NCBI GenBank assembly: GCA_038238555.1
Contig: JBBRXP010000003.1
Location: 1 to 64,000, forward strand
Direction: 5' to 3'
From: JANNXQ01 sp038238555
GTDB taxonomy: Bacteria > Verrucomicrobiota > Verrucomicrobiia > Chthoniobacterales > Chthoniobacteraceae
Length of the DNA stretch: 64,000 nt
Shown: positions 7,773 through 16,028 of the stretch, piece by piece
How the letters are laid out: each line of letters begins with the position of its first letter
Numbering within the stretch: the first letter of the stretch is position 1
Program-made: the position numbers and the translations under genes
Notes under the pieces: model-generated
The model's input: the letters and a program-made list of their open reading frames with translations, nothing else
What the model was told of the DNA's origin: nothing
Database searches by the model: none

Positions 7773-8482
7773 GGCGCGGAAGCCGGCTCGATGGCGGGAA
7801 GCAGCGCATCGCGCGTGCGCTCGATTTCGGCGTAGAACTTCTCCTGCCAGTTCTTAAGCCGCTGCCGATTCACGAGCGAGAAGTCGGGATGCTGGAACGC
7901 GGGCGTGATGGTCAGGTTCGTTTGATTCAGCCCCGTCACGAGCCAGTCGTAGAGGCGCGGCATGACCAACTCCTTCGCGCTCAACTCGTCGATGAGCCGG
8001 CTTCGCGTCTTGCTCTTCTCGTAGATCGTGAACTGCTCGCTGTGCGCCTGATTCTTCACGACGACGTATTTGCAGCGTGTGCCGAGAGCGTCGGCGACGA
8101 TCTTCACCTGCTCCACGCTGTCCGCTTCGTGATTCACCGGGGAGACGACCGTCAGGCCCGCGTCCATCGTCTGAAGGATGTCGAAGACTTTCACCTCGGC
8201 GAAATACTCGAGGAAGATGTCAGTCGAGGCCGCGCGGCAGTCGATGACGACGAGCGGCGCCTTCTCCAGCGCGGGAAAGATGGCGTCGATGCCTTGCTCG
8301 TCCTCGATGTTGATGAATTCCGCGTCCGGGTGAAACCGCTTCAGCGTCGAGTTCTCGTTGTCGGAATCGATGGCGAGGTGCGGGATGTTCCGGTCCTTGA
8401 GGAACTGCACGAAGTTGGTGGCGAAGAAGCTTTTTCCGACCCCGCCTTTGCCGTTGAGGATCACGTCGATTTGTTTGCGCAT
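7769..8482 (-). CDS. ParA/MinD-type P-loop ATPase (StbB-like)
   Basis: This 237-residue protein has a deviant Walker A motif GKGGVGKS at residues 11-18, followed by HLAIDSDNENSTL (Walker A' region) and PLVVIDCRA (Walker B). That is the ParA/MinD/SIMIBI pattern. Such ATPases position plasmids or DNA-transfer complexes. In R388 the related StbB, between StbA and StbC, affects conjugation and plasmid positioning. The gene is upstream of the tail-anchored protein, with a four-base overlap, and downstream of the small DNA-binding protein gene. No ParB with a classical centromere-binding fold is visible; the small protein at 8514 is the likely partner. Confidence 0.75.
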   Translation of the reverse strand: MRKQIDVILNGKGGVGKSFFATNFVQFLKDRNIPHLAIDSDNENSTLKRFHPDAEFINIEDEQGIDAIFPALEKAPLVVIDCRAASTDIFLEYFAEVKVFDILQTMDAGLTVVSPVNHEADSVEQVKIVADALGTRCKYVVVKNQAHSEQFTIYEKSKTRSRLIDELSAKELVMPRLYDWLVTGLNQTNLTITPAFQHPDFSLVNRQRLKNWQEKFYAEIERTRDALLPAIEPASAP

Positions 8483-8513
8483 AGCGTAGGACGATCAGAC
8501 GAAGGCCACCGAT

Positions 8514-8918
8514 TCAGACGTTGGACGGGTCAGCGATCCGCGGCCCTTTTGCTCGGACAGCCGGTGCGCTGGCGGGCTCGCTGGCCGCTGCTAAAGACGG
8601 CGCTGATGGCTCGGATGCTGGATGCACTGTGGGCGCGGGCGCAGCTCGGACAAAGGGCCGGCGCTTGAACTTACGCGGCTGCCGCTGCTCAACCTTCTCG
8701 CGGCAGAAACGCGCCACGGTATCCAGTGATACGCTCACTCGGACGGTGTGCAGAATGTCGGTGATCGTCCGGTAAGACGCGCCCTTACGCCGCAATGTCG
8801 CGATACTCTCCGCGAACGGCATCAGCGCTTCATACTTCGGCGGACACGCCGGCGTGTATTTCGCCGCGACTTCTGCCAGGCGCGTCTGACTTTCTCGCAG
8901 GTCGTGGCCGTTGTTCAT
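8514..8918 (-). CDS. Small helix-turn-helix DNA-binding protein (StbA-like position)
   Basis: This is a 134-residue protein. Residues 40-75 (IATLRRKGASYRTITDIL, then VSLDTVARFCRE) read as a helix-turn-helix of the recombinase/RepC-like type. The C-terminal half is low-complexity Ala, Pro and Ser with basic residues. Its start codon at 8918 is directly next to three TCGGAC repeats spaced about one helical turn apart, a natural operator for this protein. In R388, StbA binds direct repeats in front of its own gene beside oriT. The same geometry here supports a role in autoregulation and in the relaxosome or DNA positioning. This is inference from layout. Confidence 0.6.
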   Translation of the reverse strand: MNNGHDLRESQTRLAEVAAKYTPACPPKYEALMPFAESIATLRRKGASYRTITDILHTVRVSVSLDTVARFCREKVEQRQPRKFKRRPFVRAAPAPTVHPASEPSAPSLAAASEPASAPAVRAKGPRIADPSNV

Positions 8919-8948
8919 TCGGACAGTCGGTCGGACATTTCTCGGACG
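8919..8948. repeat. Three TCGGAC direct repeats, probable operator of the stb-like operon
   Basis: TCGGAC occurs at 8919, 8931 and 8942, so the spacing is 12 and 11 bases, close to one turn of DNA. The array begins at the first base upstream of the 8918 start codon, inside the divergent mobilization region. Confidence 0.6.
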
Positions 8949-9090
8949 GGATTTCCTAGCGCGCGCTAGGGGTCAGGCGTCCTCTCTTCAAATTCATGCG
9001 GTCTCAAATGCCATGGGGATGAGGCCGGCCCGCTCCCGTTTCGGAGCAAACGGCTGCAACGGGTCGAATAGAAGATTGCTCCTTCCGTGA
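8949..9090. other. Candidate origin of transfer (oriT)
   Basis: The region between the divergent stb-like genes and the MobF relaxase holds a perfect 16-base palindrome CCTAGCGCGCGCTAGG (8955-8970). It also holds a second inverted repeat, CCGTTT-6-AAACGG (9036-9053). MobF relaxases act on an oriT next to their gene, with a hairpin beside the nick site. The exact nick site cannot be read; I see no copy of the R388 nic sequence. Confidence 0.5.
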
Positions 9091-11907
9091 ATGCTCTCGC
9101 CGAAGACCCAATACAGCCTCACGAACGCGAAGAGTTACTTCGAGGAGCACCTTTCGATTGGTGATTACTACAGCGAAGGTGAGCGCGTCGGTGGTGAGTG
9201 GTTCGGGAGAGGCGCTGAATTGCTGGGTCTTTCGGGTGCAGTAAGGAGCGCGGAGTTCCTCAGCCTTTGCGACAACCTCGATCCTCGCACTGGTGAGAGT
9301 TTGACCGTCCGGCAGAAGACGACTCGGCGCGAAGAAGACGCGGATGGACGTGCGCGTGAAGTGGTCAATCGCCGCGTGTTTTACGACTTCACGTTGTCGC
9401 CGCCAAAGTCCGTTTCAATCGTCGCGCTAGTTGGCGGGGAGGAGCGCATCGTGAAGGCGCACGATCACGCAACTCGGATCGCTCTTGGAGAGCTGGAGAA
9501 GTTCGCGGCGACTCGTGTCCGCAGTGCCGGTGCCAGTTCCGACCGTGCGACTTCAAACGTCGTCGCGGCCGTCTTCCGTCACGACACATCGCGAGCGCTC
9601 GATCCGCATCTGCACAGCCACTGCATTCTTTTCAACGCGACCCACGACGCCGCCGAGCACCGATGGAAGGCGCTGCAGAACTTCGCCATGCTCCAGGCGC
9701 GGAAGTATGTGGAGAACGTCTATTACCATGAGCTTGCCCGCGAGCTTCACCGGTGCGGATACGAGATCGTAAATCACGCGCGCGGTGATTTTCAGATTCG
9801 CGGCGTGGCTCCGGCGCTCTGTGACCTTTTCTCGAAGCGGCATCGTGAGATCGACGAGCGCACGCGTGAGTTGCTAAGTCGCGAGCCGGAACTGGCGTGG
9901 GGCAACCTCGGGGATGTGCGCGAACATATCGCTCACAACGAACGCTCGCGGAAGATCAAGGACGTGGCCACCGAACGATTGCGCGGGCTGTGGGAAGGTC
10001 AGCTTTCCGCCGATGAGGGAAAAGCCCTGGCTCGCTTGCGTGCTGAGGGACAGAGCGGCTCCAAACCCGCTCCGGCCATCGCCACCGCGCAAGCCGTTGC
10101 GTGGGCTGAGGAGCACATCTTTGACCGGAGCTCCGTCGTGCTGGAACACGAAATTTGGCGACATTCCCTGGAGCGAGCACGCGGCGCGAATATCCCGCTG
10201 GGGGAACTCCACGCCGCGACGGCGGCGGCGGACTATCTCCGGCAAAACGGCAACGCCCGGCGACTGACGACCCGCGAGGTGCTCGGGCGGGAATGGGACA
10301 TCGTATGTCTCGCGAACGGTGGGGTCGGGAAGTGCCGGCCGCTGTCGTCTGCCTCAGCGGGCAAAGACGGCGCGCTCGACGAAGCTCAACGCCGCGCGGT
10401 TGCGCGGATTCTGACTTCGCGTGATTTCGTGACGCTCTTCCGCGGCGGCGCCGGCACCGGCAAGAGCTTCACGTTACGCGCGGTCAATGTGGCTCTCCGA
10501 AGAGCTGGGCATTCAACACTAGTCGTCGCTCCGCAGCGGCAGCAGGTGAAAGACTTGGAGCGCGACGGCTTCGCCGGCGCTCAGACAGTCAGCGAGTTCC
10601 TCACTCGCAAGGAGCTGCCGGTAGATGCCGTCCTCATCGTCGATGAGGCTGGGCAGCTCGGTGCGAAGCAGATGTTGGAGTTGCTGAAATTCGCGAAGGC
10701 AAACGATGCGCGCGTGATCCTTTCCGGCGACACCCGCCAGCACGGAGCTGTCGAGGCGTCGGACGCGCTGCGCGCGATCGAGCGGTTCTCTAATCTGCAC
10801 GCCGCGGAACTGAATGAGATCCGCCGGCAAGACCCGGAGCGCGGCAGGACCGCCGACGAGAAGGCGTGGATTGCTGAATATCGAAGCGCCGTCAAAGACG
10901 CCGCCAATGGCGACATTGCCGCCTCTTTCGACCGACTGGAACAGGCTGGAGCGATCGTGCAAAGCACGCTCGCCGACCAACAGGAGCGGCTCGCCGAGGC
11001 TTATCTTGCGCTCGCCGCCGAGAACCTTTCCACCGTGGTGGTCTCGCAAACCTGGTCGGAGATCAGGAAGGTCAACGAGCGCGTTCGCGCCGAGCTGCAA
11101 GCCGCAGGGCGCCTTGGCCCCGAGGAGTGGCGCGTCCGCTCAATCCAAGCCGCGGACCTTACCGATGCGCAGAAACGTGATGCACGATTCTACGCGGACG
11201 GCGCAGTGATCGTCCTCAATCGCGATGCCGGCGGCTTTCGCAAAGGAGAATCGGGAATTCTCGTGGCGATCACGAAGAAGGGGGTGGTCGTGGAGGCGGG
11301 GGGAAAGGTGCGGACTGTGGCTTTCAGTCAAATGGATCGACTCACGGTCTGCCGCGCGGACGAACTCACGTTGTCGCGTGGCGACCGATTGCAGCTCAAG
11401 GCGAACGCGAAAGCAGTGAACGGCGAGCGCGTGGCGAATGGCGAATTGGTCACTGTCGAGCGCGTGACTGCGAACGGCCGCATTCGGCTGCAAGACGGTC
11501 GGACGCTGGGAAGCGATTACCGGCAGTTCGTCCGCGGCTACGCGGTCACTTCCTACGGTTCGCAAGGCAAGACGGTGGATCACGTCCTGTTTTCCGATTC
11601 GACCGTCCGAGCCGCCACGAACGCGCAGCAATGGTATGTCACCATCTCTCGCGGCCGTCGCGGCATCCGCATCTTCACGAGCGACAAAGCACAGCTCCGC
11701 GAGAGCGTGACGCGCTCGGGTGAGCGACCGCTCGCGCTCGACCTGGCTCCGCAGGGAGTCGTTCGACTGCGCGCCGCTCGTATGTTTGGACGTGGCTTGC
11801 GTCGCGCCCGCGAAATCGCCGCTGCCGTGCAGCGCCACGTCGCCAATTTTACGAGGTTGCGTCGCGCGCGGGCCGCACAGCAGCGCGTCGGGATCTCCGT
11901 CACATGA
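9091..11907 (+). CDS. MobF conjugative relaxase-helicase (TrwC/TraI family)
   Basis: This 938-residue protein would nick one strand at oriT, stay bound to the 5' end through Tyr, and unwind the DNA for transfer. The N-terminal relaxase domain has Tyr16 and the Tyr26-Tyr27 pair as nucleophile candidates, FYDFTLSPPKSVSI at 98-111 and the metal site DPHLHSH at 171-177, as in TrwC. The C-terminal helicase domain has Walker A GGAGTGKS near 450-458 and a Walker B-like LIVDEAGQLG. It ends with a UvrD/RecD-type C-terminal motif (GYAVTSYGSQGKTVDHVL). Length agrees with TrwC (about 966). The ATG start is at 9091. It overlaps the next gene by four bases. Confidence 0.92.
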   Translation: MLSPKTQYSLTNAKSYFEEHLSIGDYYSEGERVGGEWFGRGAELLGLSGAVRSAEFLSLCDNLDPRTGESLTVRQKTTRREEDADGRAREVVNRRVFYDFTLSPPKSVSIVALVGGEERIVKAHDHATRIALGELEKFAATRVRSAGASSDRATSNVVAAVFRHDTSRALDPHLHSHCILFNATHDAAEHRWKALQNFAMLQARKYVENVYYHELARELHRCGYEIVNHARGDFQIRGVAPALCDLFSKRHREIDERTRELLSREPELAWGNLGDVREHIAHNERSRKIKDVATERLRGLWEGQLSADEGKALARLRAEGQSGSKPAPAIATAQAVAWAEEHIFDRSSVVLEHEIWRHSLERARGANIPLGELHAATAAADYLRQNGNARRLTTREVLGREWDIVCLANGGVGKCRPLSSASAGKDGALDEAQRRAVARILTSRDFVTLFRGGAGTGKSFTLRAVNVALRRAGHSTLVVAPQRQQVKDLERDGFAGAQTVSEFLTRKELPVDAVLIVDEAGQLGAKQMLELLKFAKANDARVILSGDTRQHGAVEASDALRAIERFSNLHAAELNEIRRQDPERGRTADEKAWIAEYRSAVKDAANGDIAASFDRLEQAGAIVQSTLADQQERLAEAYLALAAENLSTVVVSQTWSEIRKVNERVRAELQAAGRLGPEEWRVRSIQAADLTDAQKRDARFYADGAVIVLNRDAGGFRKGESGILVAITKKGVVVEAGGKVRTVAFSQMDRLTVCRADELTLSRGDRLQLKANAKAVNGERVANGELVTVERVTANGRIRLQDGRTLGSDYRQFVRGYAVTSYGSQGKTVDHVLFSDSTVRAATNAQQWYVTISRGRRGIRIFTSDKAQLRESVTRSGERPLALDLAPQGVVRLRAARMFGRGLRRAREIAAAVQRHVANFTRLRRARAAQQRVGISVT

Positions 11908-12287
11908 TCAAGGCCAGCCACAGCGACACTCCACCCGCAGATTCGGCCGATGGCGCAGGGCGAAACATGGAGTCTTGGGCGAAGGACGCGCAGGCACAAG
12001 CACTCCGCGTCGAACTCGCCGATGAAGGCTGCTTCCTCTTTCCCTACGCGCATCTTCGTTACGCTTCGCTCCAACGCGTCGAGACCGAAGACCTGCTCCG
12101 CATTTCATTCACCTCGCACGAAATACATGTGCGCGGACGCAACCTGCGCCCTCTCGCCCTGGCTGTGCAGAAACTCTCCGCAGATTGGATCAGGGAGCTG
12201 CCGCCAAGGTATGCAGGTCTGGCGGTTCCCGATGGAGCGTTCATCGCGAAGATCGAAGTTAAAGAAACTTCGGAAGAGGCTGAGTAG
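11904..12287 (+). CDS. Conserved-looking small protein coupled to the relaxase
   Basis: The product has 127 residues and its ATG overlaps the relaxase stop (ATGA), indicating translational coupling. The core ELADEGCFLFPYAHLRYASL, then LLRISFTSHEIHVRGRNLRPL, looks like an all-beta fold with an amphipathic helix after it (LALAVQKLSADWIRELP). There is no signal peptide and no transmembrane segment. I recognise no family. Coupling to the relaxase suggests a role in mobilization or in regulating it. Confidence 0.65.
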   Translation: MIKASHSDTPPADSADGAGRNMESWAKDAQAQALRVELADEGCFLFPYAHLRYASLQRVETEDLLRISFTSHEIHVRGRNLRPLALAVQKLSADWIRELPPRYAGLAVPDGAFIAKIEVKETSEEAE

Positions 12288-12301
12288 CACCGCTCCAGCA
12301 T

Positions 12302-13330
12302 TTAATTGTCTCGCGGAAAAGTCGCCGCGATTTGCGCGCGCATCTCCTTGATGCTCATAAATGCACCGTCGGACGAAGGTGATCGTCGTGGGTTGCTATC
12401 ATACCACTTTCGCACTCTCGCCCCGCGATCGAGGTCGTCTTGGGCGAGCAGCTTTCGAGCTTTGGAAACGGTTGAGGACGGATTGAAAAACACGACTTTT
12501 CCAGCGCTCGCGCTGCGATCGACGGCAAAGCCATGACAGATGAAAAGTGCCTCCTCGTAGCACCGCAGAATCCGCTCCTGGTCGTGGCCGTCGATGAGCG
12601 CCTGCAAAGCATAGCTATGAGCCGTGCGGCGGCTGAACGTGACCTTGCAGTTGTCGTAGTGACTGCCCTGGAGCCGAGGCAAAAGGCTGAACGCCTTCCG
12701 CACGAGTCGCGCTCGTCCCTGCTCGCGGGCCGGTGGCGGGTCTTCCTTGTCGCGCAACTGCGCAACATCGCGCCGTGCGCCGTATTCATCTGTCCGCTGT
12801 ATTCCGAAGGAATCCTTCTTCTTGTAAGGATTGTCACAGACTAGCGCCACAAGCTTCGCGGCCGGCGACGTTGATTCGGGAACACGCTTGGGCGGTGCTG
12901 CGGGGCGCATTTTTTCACCTTCGGGTGCGAGCGTGGTGTAGTTGTGAAGCGGCCTGCCGTCGCGATCGTAGAACAGGGAACAGTGGTCGTAGCGAAGCTT
13001 CGCCGCCTCGCAGACGATCACGCCCCAAGCCGCAGGCTTGCCGCGGCGTCGGCGCCGAAGCTTCGTCTCGAACACTAAATCCGAACGCTGCCGTCGAATC
13101 TTCGACAGCTCTCGCGTCGCATGTTCGCGGCTGTAACCCGTCTTTCGACAGAATGCCTCAAGGTCCACGTCGCCCCATGTCGTCGAGCGCTGCGCCACGT
13201 TCTCGATCCAGCCCGTGAGCCGCCGGCGACAAGGCACAGCGCCTCCCGGCCGCCGACCGCGACATTTTCGCCTATGACTTTCTTCCTCCCGGCATGGGGG
13301 CAGACCCCACCGGTTAGGAAAACTCGCCAT
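12302..13330 (-). CDS. Winged-helix-like protein of unknown function, possible replication or regulatory protein of the element
   Basis: The ATG at 13330 is preceded by AAGGAAA and gives 342 residues; the frame stays open a little further upstream from a TTG. Residues about 52-85 (WGDVDLEAFCRKTGYSRE, then HATRELSKIRRQ) read as a helix-turn-helix that recognises DNA. The middle is basic (RRRRRGKPAAWGVIVCEAA) and the C-terminal 150 residues are helical. It converges on the relaxase-linked gene. Unknown genes of this size with a winged helix in mobilizable elements are often replication initiators, but I see no iterons next to it and do not claim this. Confidence 0.5.
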   Translation of the reverse strand: MASFPNRWGLPPCREEESHRRKCRGRRPGGAVPCRRRLTGWIENVAQRSTTWGDVDLEAFCRKTGYSREHATRELSKIRRQRSDLVFETKLRRRRRGKPAAWGVIVCEAAKLRYDHCSLFYDRDGRPLHNYTTLAPEGEKMRPAAPPKRVPESTSPAAKLVALVCDNPYKKKDSFGIQRTDEYGARRDVAQLRDKEDPPPAREQGRARLVRKAFSLLPRLQGSHYDNCKVTFSRRTAHSYALQALIDGHDQERILRCYEEALFICHGFAVDRSASAGKVVFFNPSSTVSKARKLLAQDDLDRGARVRKWYDSNPRRSPSSDGAFMSIKEMRAQIAATFPRDN

Positions 13331-13360
13331 TTTCCTTGACTCCAGCGCTGCCGAAGCCAA

Positions 13361-13805
13361 GACTGCCGGTGTCCAATCGGGTTAGTCATTGACCTCAGAA
13401 ACGCCATTAAGGCGGCCTTAGAGTTACCAGCTCTCAGGCCGCCTTGTTACGTGTGGGATTAGTTAGCTGCTGTTCATGGGATTGGATCACCTCCTCGCAG
13501 CAGTAGGTGGCGGGCTGGAAGCTGATGCCCCCGTTTGAGAGCAAATCCGATTTGCGCGAGACGTGCGCAGACGCCTGCGATGCGAGTGTGATCGCGAGGC
13601 TCGTCAGCCAACTTTCCACCGCGATTGCCTTTATCTCGGCGGCGCAAATAGCGGACCTCTTTTGGCCCGACTGAAAGTTGCTCCCAAGTGAGCACATAGG
13701 AGCGGTGCCGGGACCATCACGCTGCGCCACGCTCTCATTCTGTCTGAGAGGCCAATACGCGCTCATGATCCTCAACCCAAACAATCCCGCGCAGACCGAC
13801 GGAAA
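13361..13805. other. 445-base region with a hairpin and only weak gene candidates
   Basis: A near-perfect inverted repeat lies at 13409-13445: AAGGCGGCCT, then GAG, a 7-base loop, CTC, and AGGCCGCCTT. There is no T run on either side, so it is not a standard terminator. Two weak coding candidates exist. One is a minus-strand frame at 13434-13817 whose stop lies inside the hairpin. The other is a plus-strand frame from a GTG at 13507 to 13674 that would encode 55 residues (LRETCADACDASVIARLV in its middle). I cannot choose between them. Confidence 0.35.
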
Positions 13806-14018
13806 ATGAAATATCACGCGGTCATCGCCATGCTGCCGCGCTTCTTGCGTGCCGAAGAAGCCGCCGACTACGTGGGCGGCGAGACGATGCTAAAGGAACT
13901 GGCCGTCGAGCCGTTCTCCCGCCGCAAAGGCTCCACGCTTTACGATCGCGTCGATCTCGATCGTGCGATCGACAAACGGAAATACGCGGAAGCGGCCGAA
14001 CAACTCAAAGGCCGGTGA
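13806..14018 (+). CDS. AlpA/excisionase-like small DNA-binding protein
   Basis: This is a 70-residue protein with RFLRAEEAADYVGGETML near its start and DRVDLDRAIDKR near its end. That is the MerR-like winged helix of AlpA and excisionase proteins, where the first helix pair (EEAADYVG) reads DNA and a DLDRAI motif ends the domain. A second Met nine codons in (13830) could be the real start. It lies tail-to-tail with the integrase, three bases apart. Such proteins either direct excision or activate the integrase. It looks intact although the integrase is broken. Confidence 0.7.
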   Translation: MKYHAVIAMLPRFLRAEEAADYVGGETMLKELAVEPFSRRKGSTLYDRVDLDRAIDKRKYAEAAEQLKGR

Positions 14019-14021
14019 ACG

Positions 14022-15081
14022 TCACTGCGCTTTCTCGATGTCCGAATCCTTCGGCGCGAGGTGGCCGTAGTGATCTTCGACGACTGCCACTCCGTCGCCG
14101 AGCCACCGCGCGACTTTGTAAACGCTGACGCCAGCCTGAACGAGCAGTGACGCAAAGGTGTGGCGCATCACGTGAGCCGTGACGCGCTGCCCGTTGAAGG
14201 TTTTCGTTCGCCGCCCCAACGACTCGCCCTGCTCGTCCACCGCGTCGAGGAAGTCGTTGAATGGTCGGTGGAAATCGTAGCGATAGGTGCCTTGCCGTGC
14301 TCGACCTCCGGCTTAAGCGCGAAATCATTCTGCTGCTTCCCTTTGAGGTAGCGGTCGAGAAAGCGCCTGAACCGTTTCGTCATCGGGATTGTTCGCGCCT
14401 CGTTGTCCTTCAGGCGGAGAGTCGCCGTATTTTGCAAATGGGTCGCGTGGCCCTTCAAATCGAAGAAGAAAACTCGCGCCTCGATGATCTCATTCTTCCG
14501 CAGACCGGCATCGAAACCGGCGAGAAAGATGAACTGCAGGTCGTCGTCCTTCTCCGCTTGGATCAGTTCATCCCTCTGCGCTTTCGTGCAGAAGACGACA
14601 CGCGCCGGCTGGTCAATCTTTCCAAGCTCGAGATCCGCAAACGGGTTGATACGGCAAATCTTCTTCTGCGCGTTAAAAAAGGCCCGGAGCGCGCGGATAT
14701 GGATTTGCGCAGTCGTCTCGGATACGCGCGCTTGCAGCGCCTTATAGTAGTCGCTCGCCAGTTTTGTGGGGATGGCGACCAAGGAACGCCCCTCAACGCT
14801 CTTTCCGAACTCCCGCAGAACTGCGCCATGCACACGCTCGGTAGCGCGCGAATAGAGGTTCAGACGCTTTTTCTCCGCCAGATATTCCTCAACGCCCCGC
14901 AGGTAGGGGGTCGCTTCGTCGGGAAAACGATGCTCCCGAAGGTCGTTCGCCCTGGTGATCGCTTCGACCGCATCCGACGTGTCCAGCGAGATGAAACGGC
15001 GCTTCCCGTCGCGTTGAATATTCAGCCAGAAGACATCGCCGCGCTTGTAAATGCCTCGGGTGAGTTGTGCAGGCTGCTCAT
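14022..15081 (-). pseudogene. Tyrosine recombinase (integrase), frameshifted
   Basis: Two overlapping frames together give a complete phage-type integrase. The N-terminal and core part (TRGIYKRGDVFWLNIQ, then AGFDAGLRKNEI with the first catalytic Arg) runs to about 14270. The frame then shifts, and the C-terminal part continues as TYRYDFHRPFNDFL, HVMRHTFASLLVQAG (His-x2-Arg) and VEDHYGHL (catalytic Tyr). One base is missing near 14276-14284, where the coding strand reads AAGGCACC; AAGGGCACC would restore KGTYRYD. The start is also broken. The ATG at 15081 leads into another frame, and the domain frame has no ATG, GTG or TTG before 14833 after a stop near 15085. Two lesions suggest decay rather than one sequencing error. 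It lies next to tRNA-Gly. Confidence 0.8.
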
Positions 15082-15172
15082 GTCACACATCACTGTCACG
15101 TTTCGGTCAAAAACGCAAGCCTGGACAGCTCTGCTCAACTCTGTGATTACGGGCTTCTCAGTGTGAAAGGGG

Positions 15173-15243
15173 AGCGGGTGAGGAGAATCGAACTCCCGTA
15201 TGCAGCTTGGGAAGCTGCCGTTCTACCATTGAACTACACCCGC
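15173..15243 (-). tRNA. tRNA-Gly (anticodon CCC)
   Basis: The minus strand folds into a cloverleaf. The acceptor stem is GCGGGTG/CACCCGC, the D-arm is GTTCAATGGTAGAAC, and the anticodon stem GCAGC/GCTGC has loop TTCCCAA. The T-arm is GGGAGTTCGATTCTCC. The unpaired 3' base is T at 15173; CCA is not encoded. Its 3' end faces the integrase and is the expected attachment site of the element on its left. Confidence 0.95.
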
Positions 15244-15256
15244 GAGGCGCACGCTT

Positions 15257-15988
15257 TTATTGCCACGAGGCCACGTCGTCGGAAGCGGTGGTGCCATTTT
15301 TGTAAGTCTTGTCGCCTTTGTTGCCAAGCTGGTTGTCCTTGCCGAGCGAGAAGGCGCCGACGCCGGCTCGCGGCTCGTTGGGCGAGGCGAAGTCGGTGTA
15401 TGGCAGCGGCGGGTTGTTAAGGAGATTGTCGATGTTTTGATCGATGATGATCGTGTACTGCTCGCCCCACGGGTCGTAGTAGGAGCCTTTGTTGTCGGGG
15501 TTGCCGGATTCCACGCGGTCGAGAAATCCGCCCTTTGGGCTGGCAGCATTGGTGACCGAGCGCCCTTCGAAAAAGACCACGCGCCGCGGGTTCATTCGAT
15601 GATCGTTGGAGGAGCCGCTGCCGCCGCCTTTGCCGCCTCCGCCCGAGCCATTGATGCCCGCGGCGATGGCGCGCAGGGTGTTGAAGAGTTCGCTGTTCTT
15701 GATGGGCGAACCGCCGCTGATGGCTTTCTCCGAGCCGCACACGGCGTCCTTGGTGGCGTCGGCCACAGGGTCTTCGATGATGGGATATTTTCCGTACTCG
15801 ACGTTGTACTGTTTGACGGCGGCGACGATGTTCACCACGTCGTTGCGGGCGCGCGTCCGGTTGGCCTGATCCTTCACGATGCCGATGGCGGGGAAGAGAA
15901 TGCTCATCAAGATGGCGATGATGGCGATGACGGTGAGCAACTCAATGAGCGTGAATGCGGCGGACCTGCGAGGGGTGCGGAAGTTCAT
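15257..15988 (-). CDS. Type II secretion/pilin-like pseudopilin (GspG-like)
   Basis: This is a 243-residue protein from the ATG at 15988. It starts with a short basic leader (MNFRTPRRSAA) and the prepilin motif FTLIELLTVIAIIAIL, which would be cut before Phe by prepilin peptidase to leave an N-terminal membrane helix. The residue before Phe is Ala instead of the usual Gly, which is tolerated by some peptidases. Later parts include a Gly-rich loop (GINGSGGGGKGGGSG) and DPWGEQYTIIID, the DPWG motif of GspG-type major pseudopilins. No other secretion genes are near. Such solitary pseudopilin-like proteins are numerous in this phylum. Confidence 0.85.
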   Translation of the reverse strand: MNFRTPRRSAAFTLIELLTVIAIIAILMSILFPAIGIVKDQANRTRARNDVVNIVAAVKQYNVEYGKYPIIEDPVADATKDAVCGSEKAISGGSPIKNSELFNTLRAIAAGINGSGGGGKGGGSGSSNDHRMNPRRVVFFEGRSVTNAASPKGGFLDRVESGNPDNKGSYYDPWGEQYTIIIDQNIDNLLNNPPLPYTDFASPNEPRAGVGAFSLGKDNQLGNKGDKTYKNGTTASDDVASWQ

Positions 15989-16028
15989 GTGGAAAACCTT
16001 TCGCGGCAAGCTAAGGACTCCCGTGCCG

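Larger units (their letters stand above)
5927..15173. mobile_element. Integrative mobilizable element at tRNA-Gly, with MobF relaxase and decayed integrase
   Basis: Genes between the tyrosinase-like gene and tRNA-Gly form a mobilization module: coupling ATPase, stb-like trio, candidate oriT, MobF relaxase, unknown genes, an AlpA-like protein and a tyrosine integrase. The integrase is next to the tRNA 3' end, the usual attachment site. No mating-pair (type IV secretion channel) genes are visible, so the element would need a helper. The right end is the tRNA. The left end is not defined: I could not find a copy of the tRNA 3' end between 1 and 5927. The start given is simply the first element-type gene. 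Confidence 0.7.

Noticed and set aside
13434..13817. Minus-strand frame upstream of the winged-helix gene
   Set aside because: No domain, stop inside a hairpin and start overlapping the AlpA-like gene; kept only as a weak candidate.
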